Shown piece after piece: positions 8,200 to 16,522 of a stretch of 64,000 nucleotides of DNA. Within the stretch, counting starts at the first letter, position 1. Every line of letters starts with the position of its first letter. The DNA lies in assembly GCF_000787695.1 (NCBI RefSeq), contig NZ_BBPH01000002.1, positions 22,577-86,576 on the forward strand, given 5' to 3'. The notes under the pieces are model-generated. The model ran no database searches, was not told the origin of the DNA, and saw only the letters and a program-made list of their open reading frames with translations. Made by a program: the position numbers and the translations under genes. Source of the DNA: Paracoccus sp. PAMC 22219. GTDB taxonomy: Bacteria > Pseudomonadota > Alphaproteobacteria > Rhodobacterales > Rhodobacteraceae.

Positions 8200-9147
8200 T
8201 CAGGACGCGCGACCGGGATCGCCGGGGCGGCGATGACGAGCCCGGCCGATCGGATGGCCATAGGCCCGGCGGAAAGCCTTGCTTAGCGCCGCGGCATCGC
8301 AATACCCGCAGCGCAGGGCGATGTCGTTCAGGCTCAGCGTCGTGCCACTTGCCAGATCCTGGGCGCGGGCCAGCCTGAGCATCCTGAAGAACGCCCCTGG
8401 AGGCATGCCCGCATCGGCACGGAACAGGCGGTCCAACTTGCTTACCGACATGCCCCCCCTCTCTGCCAGAGTGGACAGCGAGGCAGGGTCGTCCACGGTT
8501 TCGACCATCAGGTCGATGACCTTGCGCAGGCGCACCGATCCGGCGCGCGCCACGCGCAACAGGTCGTCGGGCACATCGCCCCGCGGGTTCCGGTGATCGT
8601 GCAGGAACATCGACGATGCGGCGAACGCGTCGGTCTTACCGAACCGCTGTGCGATCAGCGACAGCATCAACGCAAAGGCATCGGACGCGCCCCCGCAGGT
8701 CCACACCCGACCGGTCGTTACGTGGCCGACGGACATGACCTGCACTTGGGGAAACGCCTCGGCAAACTCGGGAAGCAACGACCAGTGAAGGGTCGCCGCT
8801 TGACCGTCAAGCAGCCCCGCCGACGCCAGGACCCACGGCCCGGTATCCGCACCGATGATCTGCAGGCTGCGGCGCGTGAGATCGCCAACCTGTCGCCGCG
8901 TCGAACCTTCGGCGTGGGCGCGGTGGCCATAGCCCGCCACGACGATCAGCACGTCAATGGTACCCGGATACGGCGGATCCGGCGTGACCAGCAATCCGCT
9001 GGAGGATCGCGCCGGCGCGTCGCCTGCCGTCAGGATCTGCCAGCCGAGATCCGCCTGTCCCCGATCGCGGACAGCGCGCAGAGGTTCCAGCAAGCACGAA
9101 AGCACCATGTTGGAGAAACCGTCAAACAGAAGAAAGGTGACACGCAT
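8200..9147 (-). CDS. GlxA-family AraC-type transcriptional regulator
   Basis: Cytoplasmic activator with an N-terminal DJ-1/PfpI-like sensing domain (about residues 1-190: MRVTFLLFDGFSNMVLSCLL, GADTGPWVLASAGLLDGQAA with the nucleophile-elbow position not Cys, VWTCGGASDAFALMLSLIAQ). The C-terminal AraC helix-turn-helix pair reads LSTLAERGGMSVSKLDRLFR and LSLNDIALRCGYCDAAALSK. 315 residues is normal. The frame extends far upstream, antisense to the BKACE gene, but the start at 9147 fits the family. It is divergent, by about 100 bp, from the BKACE-carnitine dehydrogenase pair, which suggests that it controls that operon. Two GlxA-type regulators flank this operon. Confidence 0.88.
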   Translation of the reverse strand: MRVTFLLFDGFSNMVLSCLLEPLRAVRDRGQADLGWQILTAGDAPARSSSGLLVTPDPPYPGTIDVLIVVAGYGHRAHAEGSTRRQVGDLTRRSLQIIGADTGPWVLASAGLLDGQAATLHWSLLPEFAEAFPQVQVMSVGHVTTGRVWTCGGASDAFALMLSLIAQRFGKTDAFAASSMFLHDHRNPRGDVPDDLLRVARAGSVRLRKVIDLMVETVDDPASLSTLAERGGMSVSKLDRLFRADAGMPPGAFFRMLRLARAQDLASGTTLSLNDIALRCGYCDAAALSKAFRRAYGHPIGRARHRRPGDPGRAS

Positions 9148-9246
9148 GGCAAATGATGACGTTCCCGGACAATGCGGTGACAGACTAGGACATGCGGCGT
9201 GCGTATGAAAGCCATAGCCTTGGCGTCGACGGAACAGGAGCCTGCA

Positions 9247-10170
9247 ATGCCGCTTGCCATGACCAAGGACGTTTTCATCACCTGCGCGGTGACCGGATCG
9301 GGAGCGACCCAGGATCGCTCGCCCCATGTGCCACGCAGCCCACGCCAGATCGCGGACAGCGCCATCGCTGCGGCCAGAGCGGGTGCGGCGATCGTCCATT
9401 GTCACGTGCGCGACCCGGACACCGGCGCACCCTCGCGTCGTCTGGATCTCTATCGCGAAGTCACCGACCGCATCCGCGACGCGGACGTTGATGTTGTCCT
9501 GAACCTGACGGCGGGCATGGGCGGGGATATTGTCTTCGGCCCGACTGAGGCCCCGTTTCCCGTCAACGCGCAGGCCACCGACATGATCGGCGCGACCGAG
9601 CGGATGGCCCATATCGCCGAATGCCTGCCCGAGATCTGCACCCTCGATTGCGGCACGATGAACTTTGCCGAGGCCGATTACGTCATGACGAACACGCCCG
9701 GCATGCTGCGGGCGATGGGGGCGATGATGACCGCCTTGGGCGTCAAGCCCGAGATCGAAGCGTTTGATACAGGTCACCTGTGGTTCGCCAAGCAGCTGGT
9801 CGCGGAAGGCACGCTGACCGGCCCGGCGCTGGTGCAGCTGTGCATGGGCGTGCCGTGGGGCGCGCCCAATGACCTGAACACCTTTCTGGCGATGATAAAC
9901 GCGGTGCCGTCGGACTGGTGCTGGTCGGCGTTCAGCCTCGGGCGCGACCAGATGCCATATGTCGCAGCCGCTGTGCTGGCGGGCGGCAACATCCGCGTAG
10001 GGCTGGAGGACAACCTGTGGCTTGGCAAGGGACAACTTGCCACGAACGCCCAACTGGTTGAGCGCGCGGTCACGATCACCGAAAACATGGGCGCCCGGAT
10101 CATCGGCCCGCAGGCTGTGCGGGAAAGACTGGGGCTGGTCAAGCGCGCGCCTGCCGGGGTGGCGGCATGA
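9247..10170 (+). CDS. Beta-keto acid cleavage enzyme (BKACE), probably 3-dehydrocarnitine:acetyl-CoA type
   Basis: Zn-dependent TIM-barrel enzyme of the BKACE (DUF849) family. It condenses a beta-keto acid with acetyl-CoA and releases acetoacetate plus a new acyl-CoA; with dehydrocarnitine the product would be betainyl-CoA. Diagnostic are KDVFITCAVTGSG at the N-terminus, GAAIVHCHVRDPDTG (two His Zn ligands), NLTAGMGGDIVFG, CTLDCGTMNF, PEIEAFDTGHLWFAKQLVAE and NIRVGLEDNLWLGKGQLATN near the C-terminus. Context fixes the probable substrate: the next gene is carnitine dehydrogenase with a thioesterase domain, overlapping by 4 bp. I start at MPLAMTKDV (9247); an ATG at 9199 would add 16 non-family residues. 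Confidence 0.9.
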   Translation: MPLAMTKDVFITCAVTGSGATQDRSPHVPRSPRQIADSAIAAARAGAAIVHCHVRDPDTGAPSRRLDLYREVTDRIRDADVDVVLNLTAGMGGDIVFGPTEAPFPVNAQATDMIGATERMAHIAECLPEICTLDCGTMNFAEADYVMTNTPGMLRAMGAMMTALGVKPEIEAFDTGHLWFAKQLVAEGTLTGPALVQLCMGVPWGAPNDLNTFLAMINAVPSDWCWSAFSLGRDQMPYVAAAVLAGGNIRVGLEDNLWLGKGQLATNAQLVERAVTITENMGARIIGPQAVRERLGLVKRAPAGVAA

Positions 10171-11585
10171 AGGCCGCGATTGTCGGCGGCGGCGTCATCG
10201 GTGGTGGGTGGGCTGCGCGGTTTCTGCTGAACGGCTGGGACGTCGCAGTTGCGGACCCCGACCCGCAGGCGGAACGCAAGATCACCGCGGTGCTGGACAA
10301 CGCCCGGCGGGCGCTTCCCGCGCTTTATGACCGCGCCTTGCCCCCCGAAGGACGTCTGACATTCCATGCCGATCTGGCTACGGCGGTCGCCGGCGCGGAC
10401 TGGGTGCAGGAAAGCGTTCCCGAGGTCTTGGAGGTCAAGCACCGCATCCTGCCGATGATCGCGGAGGCGGCTGGCCCGAATGCGATCATCGGGTCCTCCA
10501 CCTCGGGCTTCAAGCCGTCCGAACTGAACGCGGTGGGCACCGGGGCCATCGTCGCCCATCCGTTCAACCCGGTCTATTTGCTGCCGCTGGTCGAATTGGT
10601 CGGTGATGCAGACACCTGCGCTCGGGCAGCGGACATCCTGCGCGGTATCGGCATGTATCCCCTGACCGTCCGCCAAGAGATCGACGCCCATATCGCCGAC
10701 CGCCTGCTGGAGGCCGTCTGGCGCGAGGCACTGTGGCTGGTCAAGGACGGCATCGCCACCACCGCTGAGATCGACGAGGCGATCCGTATGGGCTTTGGCA
10801 TCCGCTGGGCGCAGATGGGCCTGTTCGAGACTTATCGCATCGCGGGTGGAGAGGCAGGGATGGCGCATTTCATGGCCCAGTTCGGCCCTGCCCTGTCCTG
10901 GCCCTGGACCAAGCTGATGGACGTGCCGGAGTTCAACGATGATCTGGTCGATCTGATCGCCACGCAGTCCGACGCGCAATCGGGCCACCTGTCGATCCGT
11001 GAACTGGAACGCCTGCGCGACGACAACGTAGTCGCCATGATCCGCGCCCTGCGCCGCACCGGCAGCGGCGCGGGGGGCGTCGTCACGGCGCACGAAGCCG
11101 CCTTGCCCGATGCAGGGGAGCGGGACGGCCTGCCCGTCACCGTCACGCGGCAGGTTCCCTCCAGCTGGACCGATTACAACGGCCACATGAACGAGACCCA
11201 TTACCTGGAGACGTCATCTCTGGCGACCGACCGCTTCATGCAGATGATCGGGGCCGATGCGGATTACATCGCGTCCGGCCGCAGCTATTTCACGGTCGAA
11301 AGCCATGTTTGCCACCTGAACGAGGTGCACGCGGGCGATCGCCTGACGGTCACCACGCAGGTTTTGGCGGGCGCTGGCAAGCGGTTGCACCTGTTCAACC
11401 GGATTTGGCGTGACGACGTCCTGGCCGCCACGGTTGAGACGATGCTGCTGCACACCGATCTGTCCACGCGGCGCACCTCGGACCCGGATCCGGCGGTGGC
11501 GGCACGCCTGTCGGACTGGGTCGCCCGCCATGCCGCGATGCCTGCCCCCAAAGGAGCGGGCAGGTCCGTGGGTCAGCGGCCTTGA
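10167..11585 (+). CDS. lcdH: L-carnitine 3-dehydrogenase fused to a hotdog thioesterase
   Basis: Two enzymes of carnitine breakdown in one chain. Residues 1-315 are an NAD-dependent 3-hydroxyacyl-CoA-dehydrogenase-type domain: AAIVGGGVIGGGWAARFLLN binds NAD, then AGADWVQESVPEVLEVK, IVAHPFNPVYLLPLVELVG and GFGIRWAQMGLFETYRIAGG, typical of carnitine dehydrogenase. Residues 322-445 are a 4HB-CoA/YbgC-like hotdog thioesterase (SWTDYNGHMNETHYLETSSL; the Asp-Tyr-Asn-Gly-His-Met turn is the usual active-site region), expected to hydrolyse betainyl-CoA to glycine betaine. With the upstream BKACE this gives carnitine to dehydrocarnitine to betainyl-CoA to betaine. The 472-residue length matches known fusions and exceeds the roughly 320-residue stand-alone dehydrogenase. 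It overlaps BKACE by ATGA. Confidence 0.9.
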   Translation: MKAAIVGGGVIGGGWAARFLLNGWDVAVADPDPQAERKITAVLDNARRALPALYDRALPPEGRLTFHADLATAVAGADWVQESVPEVLEVKHRILPMIAEAAGPNAIIGSSTSGFKPSELNAVGTGAIVAHPFNPVYLLPLVELVGDADTCARAADILRGIGMYPLTVRQEIDAHIADRLLEAVWREALWLVKDGIATTAEIDEAIRMGFGIRWAQMGLFETYRIAGGEAGMAHFMAQFGPALSWPWTKLMDVPEFNDDLVDLIATQSDAQSGHLSIRELERLRDDNVVAMIRALRRTGSGAGGVVTAHEAALPDAGERDGLPVTVTRQVPSSWTDYNGHMNETHYLETSSLATDRFMQMIGADADYIASGRSYFTVESHVCHLNEVHAGDRLTVTTQVLAGAGKRLHLFNRIWRDDVLAATVETMLLHTDLSTRRTSDPDPAVAARLSDWVARHAAMPAPKGAGRSVGQRP

Positions 11586-11624
11586 GATCGGCACAGGACA
11601 GGATGGTCCGGAAGTAGGCCTTGG

Positions 11625-12614
11625 ATGGTGTTCCAGCGAAGCGACCAACCCTTGACGGCGATGATCCTGATCCTGCCAGACGCCTCGCTGATGAGCGTGG
11701 CGGCGACGCTTGACCCGATGCGCGCGGCCAACCGCGTCTTGGGGAAGCAGCCCTATCGCTGGCGGATCGTGTCAGTCGACGGCGCACCTGTCCGCACAAG
11801 CTGTGGGCTGACCCTGCAAGTCGAGGGTCCGCTAGCCACGCAGAGCGATTGCGACCTGCTGATCGTGGTCGCGGCCTTCAACGTTGCGCATCATGCGACG
11901 CCCGCCCTGTTGGCGACTCTGCGTCAGGCTGCACGGCGCGCCCGAATGGTCGGCGGCATAGAGGCCGGCAGCTGGGTCCTGGCAATGGCCGGACTGCTGG
12001 ATCAGCGCAATGCCACGACCCATTGGGAGGATCTAGAGGATTTCGCCGCCCGATTTCCGCAGATCCGCGTGATCCCGGACCGATGGGTGGTGGACGGGCC
12101 GGTCTTTACCACAGGGGGCGCCGCCCCGGCGCTGGATTTCATGCTGGCCCTGATCCGGGCGCGGCAAGGGACCAGTTCGGCGCTGAACGTGGCCAGCGTC
12201 TATGTCTATGACGAGGTGCACCTGTCAACCGACGCCCAGCCGCTTGTCTCGCTTGGCCGCAACAGCCACCTTGACCGGCGGCTGGCCCGCGTTGTCGCCA
12301 TCATGGAACAGCATCTGGACAACCCGCTGTCGATCCGTGAGATCGCCGGCCGCACTCGATGTTCGACCCGCACGCTGGAAGGGCTGTTCCGTAATCTCGT
12401 CCAGACCTCGCCTGCCGCCTATTATCTGGCGCTGCGCCTGCAATCGGCGCGCAGGCTGGTCGCGGACACCAACCTGCCCATGGCCGACATCGCCGTGCGT
12501 ACGGGGTTTTCGTCAATTGCATCGCTGTCGCGCGCCTTCAGGCGGCGGTTCGGGCAGCCGCCGACGGCTGCCCGGCGCGGATCAAAGATCCAGAGCAGTC
12601 GTCACGGCGGCTAG
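11625..12614 (+). CDS. GlxA-family regulator, probable carnitine-operon activator (CdhR-like)
   Basis: AraC-type activator with a DJ-1/PfpI-like domain (residues 1-200: LILPDASLMSVAATLDPMRA, GGIEAGSWVLAMAGLLDQRN, VDGPVFTTGGAAPALDFMLA). The C-terminal HTH domain reads LSIREIAGRTRCSTRTLEGL and MADIAVRTGFSSIASLSRAF. It lies 40 bp downstream of the dehydrogenase fusion on the same strand, in the position of CdhR-type carnitine regulators of pseudomonads; the role is inferred from this position. It converges with the binding-protein gene and their 3' ends overlap by 33 bp. 329 residues, normal length. The start could be internal (for example MILILPD at 11661). Confidence 0.87.
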   Translation: MVFQRSDQPLTAMILILPDASLMSVAATLDPMRAANRVLGKQPYRWRIVSVDGAPVRTSCGLTLQVEGPLATQSDCDLLIVVAAFNVAHHATPALLATLRQAARRARMVGGIEAGSWVLAMAGLLDQRNATTHWEDLEDFAARFPQIRVIPDRWVVDGPVFTTGGAAPALDFMLALIRARQGTSSALNVASVYVYDEVHLSTDAQPLVSLGRNSHLDRRLARVVAIMEQHLDNPLSIREIAGRTRCSTRTLEGLFRNLVQTSPAAYYLALRLQSARRLVADTNLPMADIAVRTGFSSIASLSRAFRRRFGQPPTAARRGSKIQSSRHGG

Positions 12615-13520
12615 TCCAGGCTGACCGTCGACGGTCGTGACACCTTCCAGCCAGCCATCCAGCACGGCGCCGTTTTCTGTCAGCCAGCGCGTGGCCGCGT
12701 CGCGCGGCTCCAGTCCCTCGTCGAGGATATAGGACATCATGATATCCTCGGCCTCGACAGTGAAGGCCAGGTTGGCCAACAGCACGCCCAGGTTGGGACA
12801 TTCGGCGGACAGACCCTTTCGAGTGTTGGTCAACACCGTCGCCTCGCCATCGTTGGGTCCGAACATGTCGTCGCCGTCGGTCAGGTATTCCAGGTCATAA
12901 CGTACGTTCATCGGGTGGGGCCGCCAGCCAAAGAACAGGATCGCATCCTCGGATCCGATGGCGCGCTGCACCTGCGCCAACATGCCCTGCTCGCTGGATT
13001 CGACAAGTTCAAACTCGCCCAGGCCAAAGCTGTCATCCTCGATCATCTTCAGGATCGTGGTATTGGCGCTGCTGCCCGCCTCGATGCCATAGATCTGACC
13101 GCCCAGCTGGTCCTGGAACTCCGCGATGTCGGCATAAGTCTTCAGCCCCGCATCATAGGTGGCCTTGGGAACGGCAAACCCGATCAGCGCGCCTTCAAGA
13201 TTGGGTCGGATCACCTCTATGTCGCCGGCATCGACCAAGGGTTTTTGTTGCGGCTCCTGCAAGGGCATCCAGTTCCCCAGGAAGATATCCGTGTCGCCCT
13301 GTTTCAGCGATTCAAACGTCACCGCGACCGACAGGATCTGAATTTCCGGTGTGTATCCCAACGCTTCCAAGACGATTGCTGCAGCGCTGGTCGTCGCAGT
13401 GATGTCCGTCCAGCCGACATCGGAAAAGCTGGGTGCCAAGCATGCTTCAGGCTCGGCCGCATGGGCAGTCGACAGCGTCGCGACCGAGACGAGCGTTGCA
13501 AGAATGACCGTGTTTTTCAT
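12582..13520 (-). CDS. Betaine/choline/carnitine-type ABC transporter substrate-binding protein (OpuAC family)
   Basis: Periplasmic binding protein for a quaternary amine. It has an N-terminal signal peptide (MKNTVILATLVSVATLSTAHA, cleaved after AHA). The mature domain has the aromatic-box tryptophans of the ChoX/OpuAC fold: DVGWTDI (W37), GNWMP (W84) and FFGWRPHPMN (W199). About 312 residues, usual for ChoX/CaiX-like proteins. No permease or ATPase gene adjoins it, so it probably works with a transporter encoded elsewhere, as CaiX does. Its 3' end overlaps that of the CdhR-like regulator by 33 bp, and the location next to carnitine genes favours carnitine, choline or betaine as ligand. Confidence 0.88.
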   Translation of the reverse strand: MKNTVILATLVSVATLSTAHAAEPEACLAPSFSDVGWTDITATTSAAAIVLEALGYTPEIQILSVAVTFESLKQGDTDIFLGNWMPLQEPQQKPLVDAGDIEVIRPNLEGALIGFAVPKATYDAGLKTYADIAEFQDQLGGQIYGIEAGSSANTTILKMIEDDSFGLGEFELVESSEQGMLAQVQRAIGSEDAILFFGWRPHPMNVRYDLEYLTDGDDMFGPNDGEATVLTNTRKGLSAECPNLGVLLANLAFTVEAEDIMMSYILDEGLEPRDAATRWLTENGAVLDGWLEGVTTVDGQPGLAAVTTALDL

Positions 13521-13853
13521 GATGTGCTTCCTCCTGTGGTGGCTGACTTCGTGAGAAGTGCCTGTTGGCTATCGTGAGACAGTAGCGCATTCGGCTTGAA
13601 CGACTTATCACTGAGCGAACCATATTTGCCCAAACGCGAAGAACTAGCTCTGTCGACACTTAACTGGTGAGGAACGAGTGACGATGTTTCGGGGAGTTAG
13701 GCTTTGTAGCCGTCAAAGCCGCCCGAGATTTGCACAAACTGCAAAGAAAATGGCCATCAGTGTGACGTCGACGGGTTGCGGTATGCGCTGGTTCTGGCTT
13801 GTCCGACCGGACAGGGCTAGGCCCATCGAGATATCTGGACCAGGAGATGCGCC

Positions 13854-14873
13854 ATGACGCCGACCACCCTTACCTGCAGCGCTGCCATCGTGGCGGCGCT
13901 GTCTGCGGTCCCCACACTGGCCGCTGCAGAGGCATTCGCCCCGAAAGTCTTGGTCATGGCCATGTTCGAGGCGGAAGCAGCCCCGTGGTTGAAGACCCTG
14001 GATCTGCCCAACACGATCACCGTTCCCGGCCTGCCCAAGGATCATGATGCGCTGTCCTGCAACGCGGATCTGTGCGTCATGACCACAACGATGGGCTATG
14101 CCAACGCAGCCAGCTCAGCCATGGCGGTCGGGTTCTCGGATCTGCTCGATTTGTCGCAGACCTATGTGTTGATCGCGGGCATTGCCGGCGTGGACCCGGA
14201 GAACGGCACGCTTGGCTCAGCGGCGTGGGCGGATCACGTTGTGGATGCGGGGTTGGTCCATCGCATCGACAGCCGCGATGCACCTTCCGACTGGACTAGC
14301 CAGATCGTCGAGCTGGGCGCCAAGGTGCCTGGCGAGAAGCCGGGCTGGACAGCGGGGAGCGAGGTTTTCACGCTGAATCCGGCTCTGGTTTCTGCTGCAA
14401 TGGATGCAACGCGCGACGTCGAACTGGCGGACAGTGACGATGCGGCGGCCTATCGGGCGAATTACACTCAGAATGCCGCAAAGGGGGCGCCGCAGGTGAT
14501 GGTTTGCGCCTCGGTCTCGGCCGACACCTACTGGCATGGCGATACCATTGCGCAAGAGGTCGCCGACCACACCGCCCTGCTGACCGACGGGGCTGCCGAT
14601 TACTGCATGAGCCAGATGGAGGACAACGCCACCCTGACCGCACTCACGCGTGCAGCTGAAGCGGGCCGGCTGGACATGGACCGCGTGGCGATCCTGCGGA
14701 CAGCCTCGAACTTTGACCGCGCGCATGACGGGCAGGACACCGCCGCATCGTTGTCGGCAACCTCAGGGGGCTTTGGACCCGCCACCGAGAATGCTTTTCG
14801 CGTCGGAAACGCGTTCGCATCGCTGATTATCGAAGATTGGGACCGCTTTGCAGAAGGCGTTACCGCAGATTGA
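13854..14873 (+). CDS. Purine nucleoside permease (NUP family)
   Basis: The family is named for nucleoside uptake, but its members look like exported, soluble relatives of nucleoside phosphorylases. An N-terminal signal peptide is followed by EAFAPKVLVMAMFEAEAAPW. The domain includes TTTMGYANAASSAMAVGFSD, YVLIAGIAGVDPENGTLGSA, AWADHVVDAGLVHRID, VMVCASVSADTYWHGD and RVAILRTASNFDRAHDGQDT. All are conserved in NUP proteins of 330-350 residues. It is followed convergently by a nucleoside-deaminase gene, which supports purine salvage. Whether it transports or binds nucleosides is not settled by the sequence. Confidence 0.85.
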   Translation: MTPTTLTCSAAIVAALSAVPTLAAAEAFAPKVLVMAMFEAEAAPWLKTLDLPNTITVPGLPKDHDALSCNADLCVMTTTMGYANAASSAMAVGFSDLLDLSQTYVLIAGIAGVDPENGTLGSAAWADHVVDAGLVHRIDSRDAPSDWTSQIVELGAKVPGEKPGWTAGSEVFTLNPALVSAAMDATRDVELADSDDAAAYRANYTQNAAKGAPQVMVCASVSADTYWHGDTIAQEVADHTALLTDGAADYCMSQMEDNATLTALTRAAEAGRLDMDRVAILRTASNFDRAHDGQDTAASLSATSGGFGPATENAFRVGNAFASLIIEDWDRFAEGVTAD

Positions 14874-15094
14874 TCATGGCGGTGGCGGACGCACAAAGTT
14901 GCGTCCGCTGCGCTTCCGCTATGCCCCGCATAAGGAGGAACTCATCCAAACTGATCTGGCGATAAAGGCCACACGCAGTCTGGCAGGTCATTTCTTGGCC
15001 GCCAATGGTTGAGGAGGGTTTGGTTGCGCGACCGTCACGGGTCAGTTTGCCCCTACGAAACCAGCGGCGGCGTGATCGGCGCTCCCCTTCAGCT

Positions 15095-15571
15095 TTAGCC
15101 GGAATGTGACCGGATATGGAGAGCGCGGACCTGCATCGCAAACTCCTCGAAAGGGCCTTCCACAATCGTACCACTGATCACCTCGCTGATTGGCAGCGGC
15201 CGGACCCGGAACGTAGGAACTCCCAGTTCGGCAAGCCATTCCGTCATCTGGGCTGCCGAGCTTGCATAAACGATCCGCCCAAGTCCAACCCAGCCATGGG
15301 CGGCCGCGCACATGGGGCAGTGTTCGCCCGAGGTATACACCGTGGCCGTGGCACGATCCTTGGCATCCATGTTGTTCGCAGCCCATCGGGCGATGGCGAA
15401 CTCCGGGTGCTGCGTGTGGTCGCCCCCTCCGATGCGGTTATGGTCTTCGAACAGAACATGACCCTTAGAGGACACAAGCACCGAGCCGAATGGCTCATTA
15501 CCGCTGTCCAGCGCTTCAGACGCAAGGTCGACAGATCGCTGCAGGTGCTTTCGGTCCGTATCGTGGATCAT
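15095..15571 (-). CDS. Nucleoside/guanine deaminase-like protein (cytidine deaminase superfamily)
   Basis: Zinc hydrolase that deaminates a nucleobase or nucleoside, probably guanine or a related purine given the neighbouring purine permease. From MIHDTDRK (15571) the zinc site is complete: TQHPEFAI supplies His55 and the proton-shuttling Glu57, and SGEHCPMCAAAHGWVG supplies Cys85 and Cys88. The family more often has HAE than HPE. About 158 residues, normal for the guanine-deaminase/TadA-like branch. The longer frame from 15652 adds 27 unlikely residues, so I start at 15571 after GGAAGACCC. Confidence 0.86.
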   Translation of the reverse strand: MIHDTDRKHLQRSVDLASEALDSGNEPFGSVLVSSKGHVLFEDHNRIGGGDHTQHPEFAIARWAANNMDAKDRATATVYTSGEHCPMCAAAHGWVGLGRIVYASSAAQMTEWLAELGVPTFRVRPLPISEVISGTIVEGPFEEFAMQVRALHIRSHSG

Positions 15572-15705
15572 GGGTCTTCCTTCTCGTGCGCTGAACTGAA
15601 TTTCACGGAGACCTTGCTGCTGGTACAGCAATGCAAGCCAGGCGATGGCCAATTGACGTTACTGCGTCCCTCGCTCTGTGGATCCACAGACGTCACCCGA
15701 TAAGA

Positions 15706-16362
15706 TTACACGCCCTTACGGCATTGGACCAGATTGCCATCCGCCAACGGCCTCTGCAACGCCTTGGCGTCTTTCCAGTCCGCCGTGAGCCAGACCTCGA
15801 TTTCCTGCGGCGTCGTCAGGATCACCGGCATCGCTTTCGGATGGACCGGCTTCACCACCGCATTCGGCTCGGTCGTCAGGAACCCGAACAGCCGGTGCTC
15901 ACCCGGCCTCGGGCTGCGGTTCGACCCGCGCGTTCCATGCCATGTCGTCCAGATCCCGGCGAAAACGAACAGTGGCTGCGTTTCATCCAATGCGAACCAG
16001 CACAGAGGTTTGCGCCTGGTCACAGGATCAGGGATCTGACCGTATTCGGAGAAGGCGGTGGCCGGGATCACGCATCTGTTCTCGGGGCCAAGCCAGCGGC
16101 GCCAATGCGGGCTTGTCGTGTTGCGAATGTTGGTCACGCCGGTATCGGGCGCGTCCGGTGTCTTCAAAAATTGCGGCGGGGTGGGCATCCCCCAGGTCAT
16201 CCGCGACAACTCCCGCCCCGCCGCCGTCTGCCGGACCACCGGTGCCGCGCGATCGGGATAGACATCGAGATCAGGTTCAAGATTGCCGGCGGCATCATAG
16301 GTGATCCTCACGAAGTCCCGGATCGCCTGCTGGTTTGTCGTCAGATTATAGAGATTGCACAC
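15706..16362 (-). CDS. SRAP-family protein (YedK/HMCES), abasic-site DNA shield
   Basis: Forms a covalent thiazolidine link through its N-terminal Cys with abasic sites in single-stranded DNA, protecting replication forks. The catalytic Cys must be residue 2. The GTG at 16362, preceded by AAAAGGGGACCAGGATC, gives fMet-Cys-Asn-Leu-Tyr-Asn, so this GTG is the true start and the ATG seven codons upstream is not. Further family motifs are GVTNIRNTTSPHWRRWLGPE, RCVIPATAFSEYG (the position of the family Glu) and PVHPKAMPVIL with the conserved His. About 218 residues, normal. It is divergent from imuA across a LexA box, suggesting SOS control. Confidence 0.92.
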   Translation of the reverse strand: MCNLYNLTTNQQAIRDFVRITYDAAGNLEPDLDVYPDRAAPVVRQTAAGRELSRMTWGMPTPPQFLKTPDAPDTGVTNIRNTTSPHWRRWLGPENRCVIPATAFSEYGQIPDPVTRRKPLCWFALDETQPLFVFAGIWTTWHGTRGSNRSPRPGEHRLFGFLTTEPNAVVKPVHPKAMPVILTTPQEIEVWLTADWKDAKALQRPLADGNLVQCRKGV

Positions 16363-16465
16363 GATCCTGGTCCCCTTTTCCATCGATCAGCATAGCGGAA
16401 TTCAATGCGCTCGCACGTCCCCGATCACGATGCTCTCCCCGGCGGTTGACACATTGTCGCAATAG

Positions 16466-16480
16466 GAACAAAACAGGAAC
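16466..16480. promoter_or_regulatory. Alphaproteobacterial LexA (SOS) box
   Basis: GAAC-AAAACAG-GAAC, read on the other strand as GTTC-N7-GTTC, matches the alphaproteobacterial LexA consensus exactly. It lies between the divergent SRAP gene (start 16362) and imuA (start 16523), beside a TATGAT hexamer at 16481-16486 that could be the imuA -10. Damage induction of imuAB through such a box is established in alphaproteobacteria. Shared control of the SRAP gene is an inference from position. Confidence 0.82.
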
Positions 16481-16522
16481 TATGATTCCGCAACTATGAC
16501 GTGAAAAGCAGCCTAACTTACT

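Noticed and set aside
9148..10053. Upstream extension of the GlxA regulator frame
   Set aside because: The open frame runs into sequence antisense to BKACE; GlxA proteins begin at the Met encoded at 9147.
9774..11201. 475-codon minus-strand open frame
   Set aside because: Antisense of BKACE and carnitine dehydrogenase; no family features.
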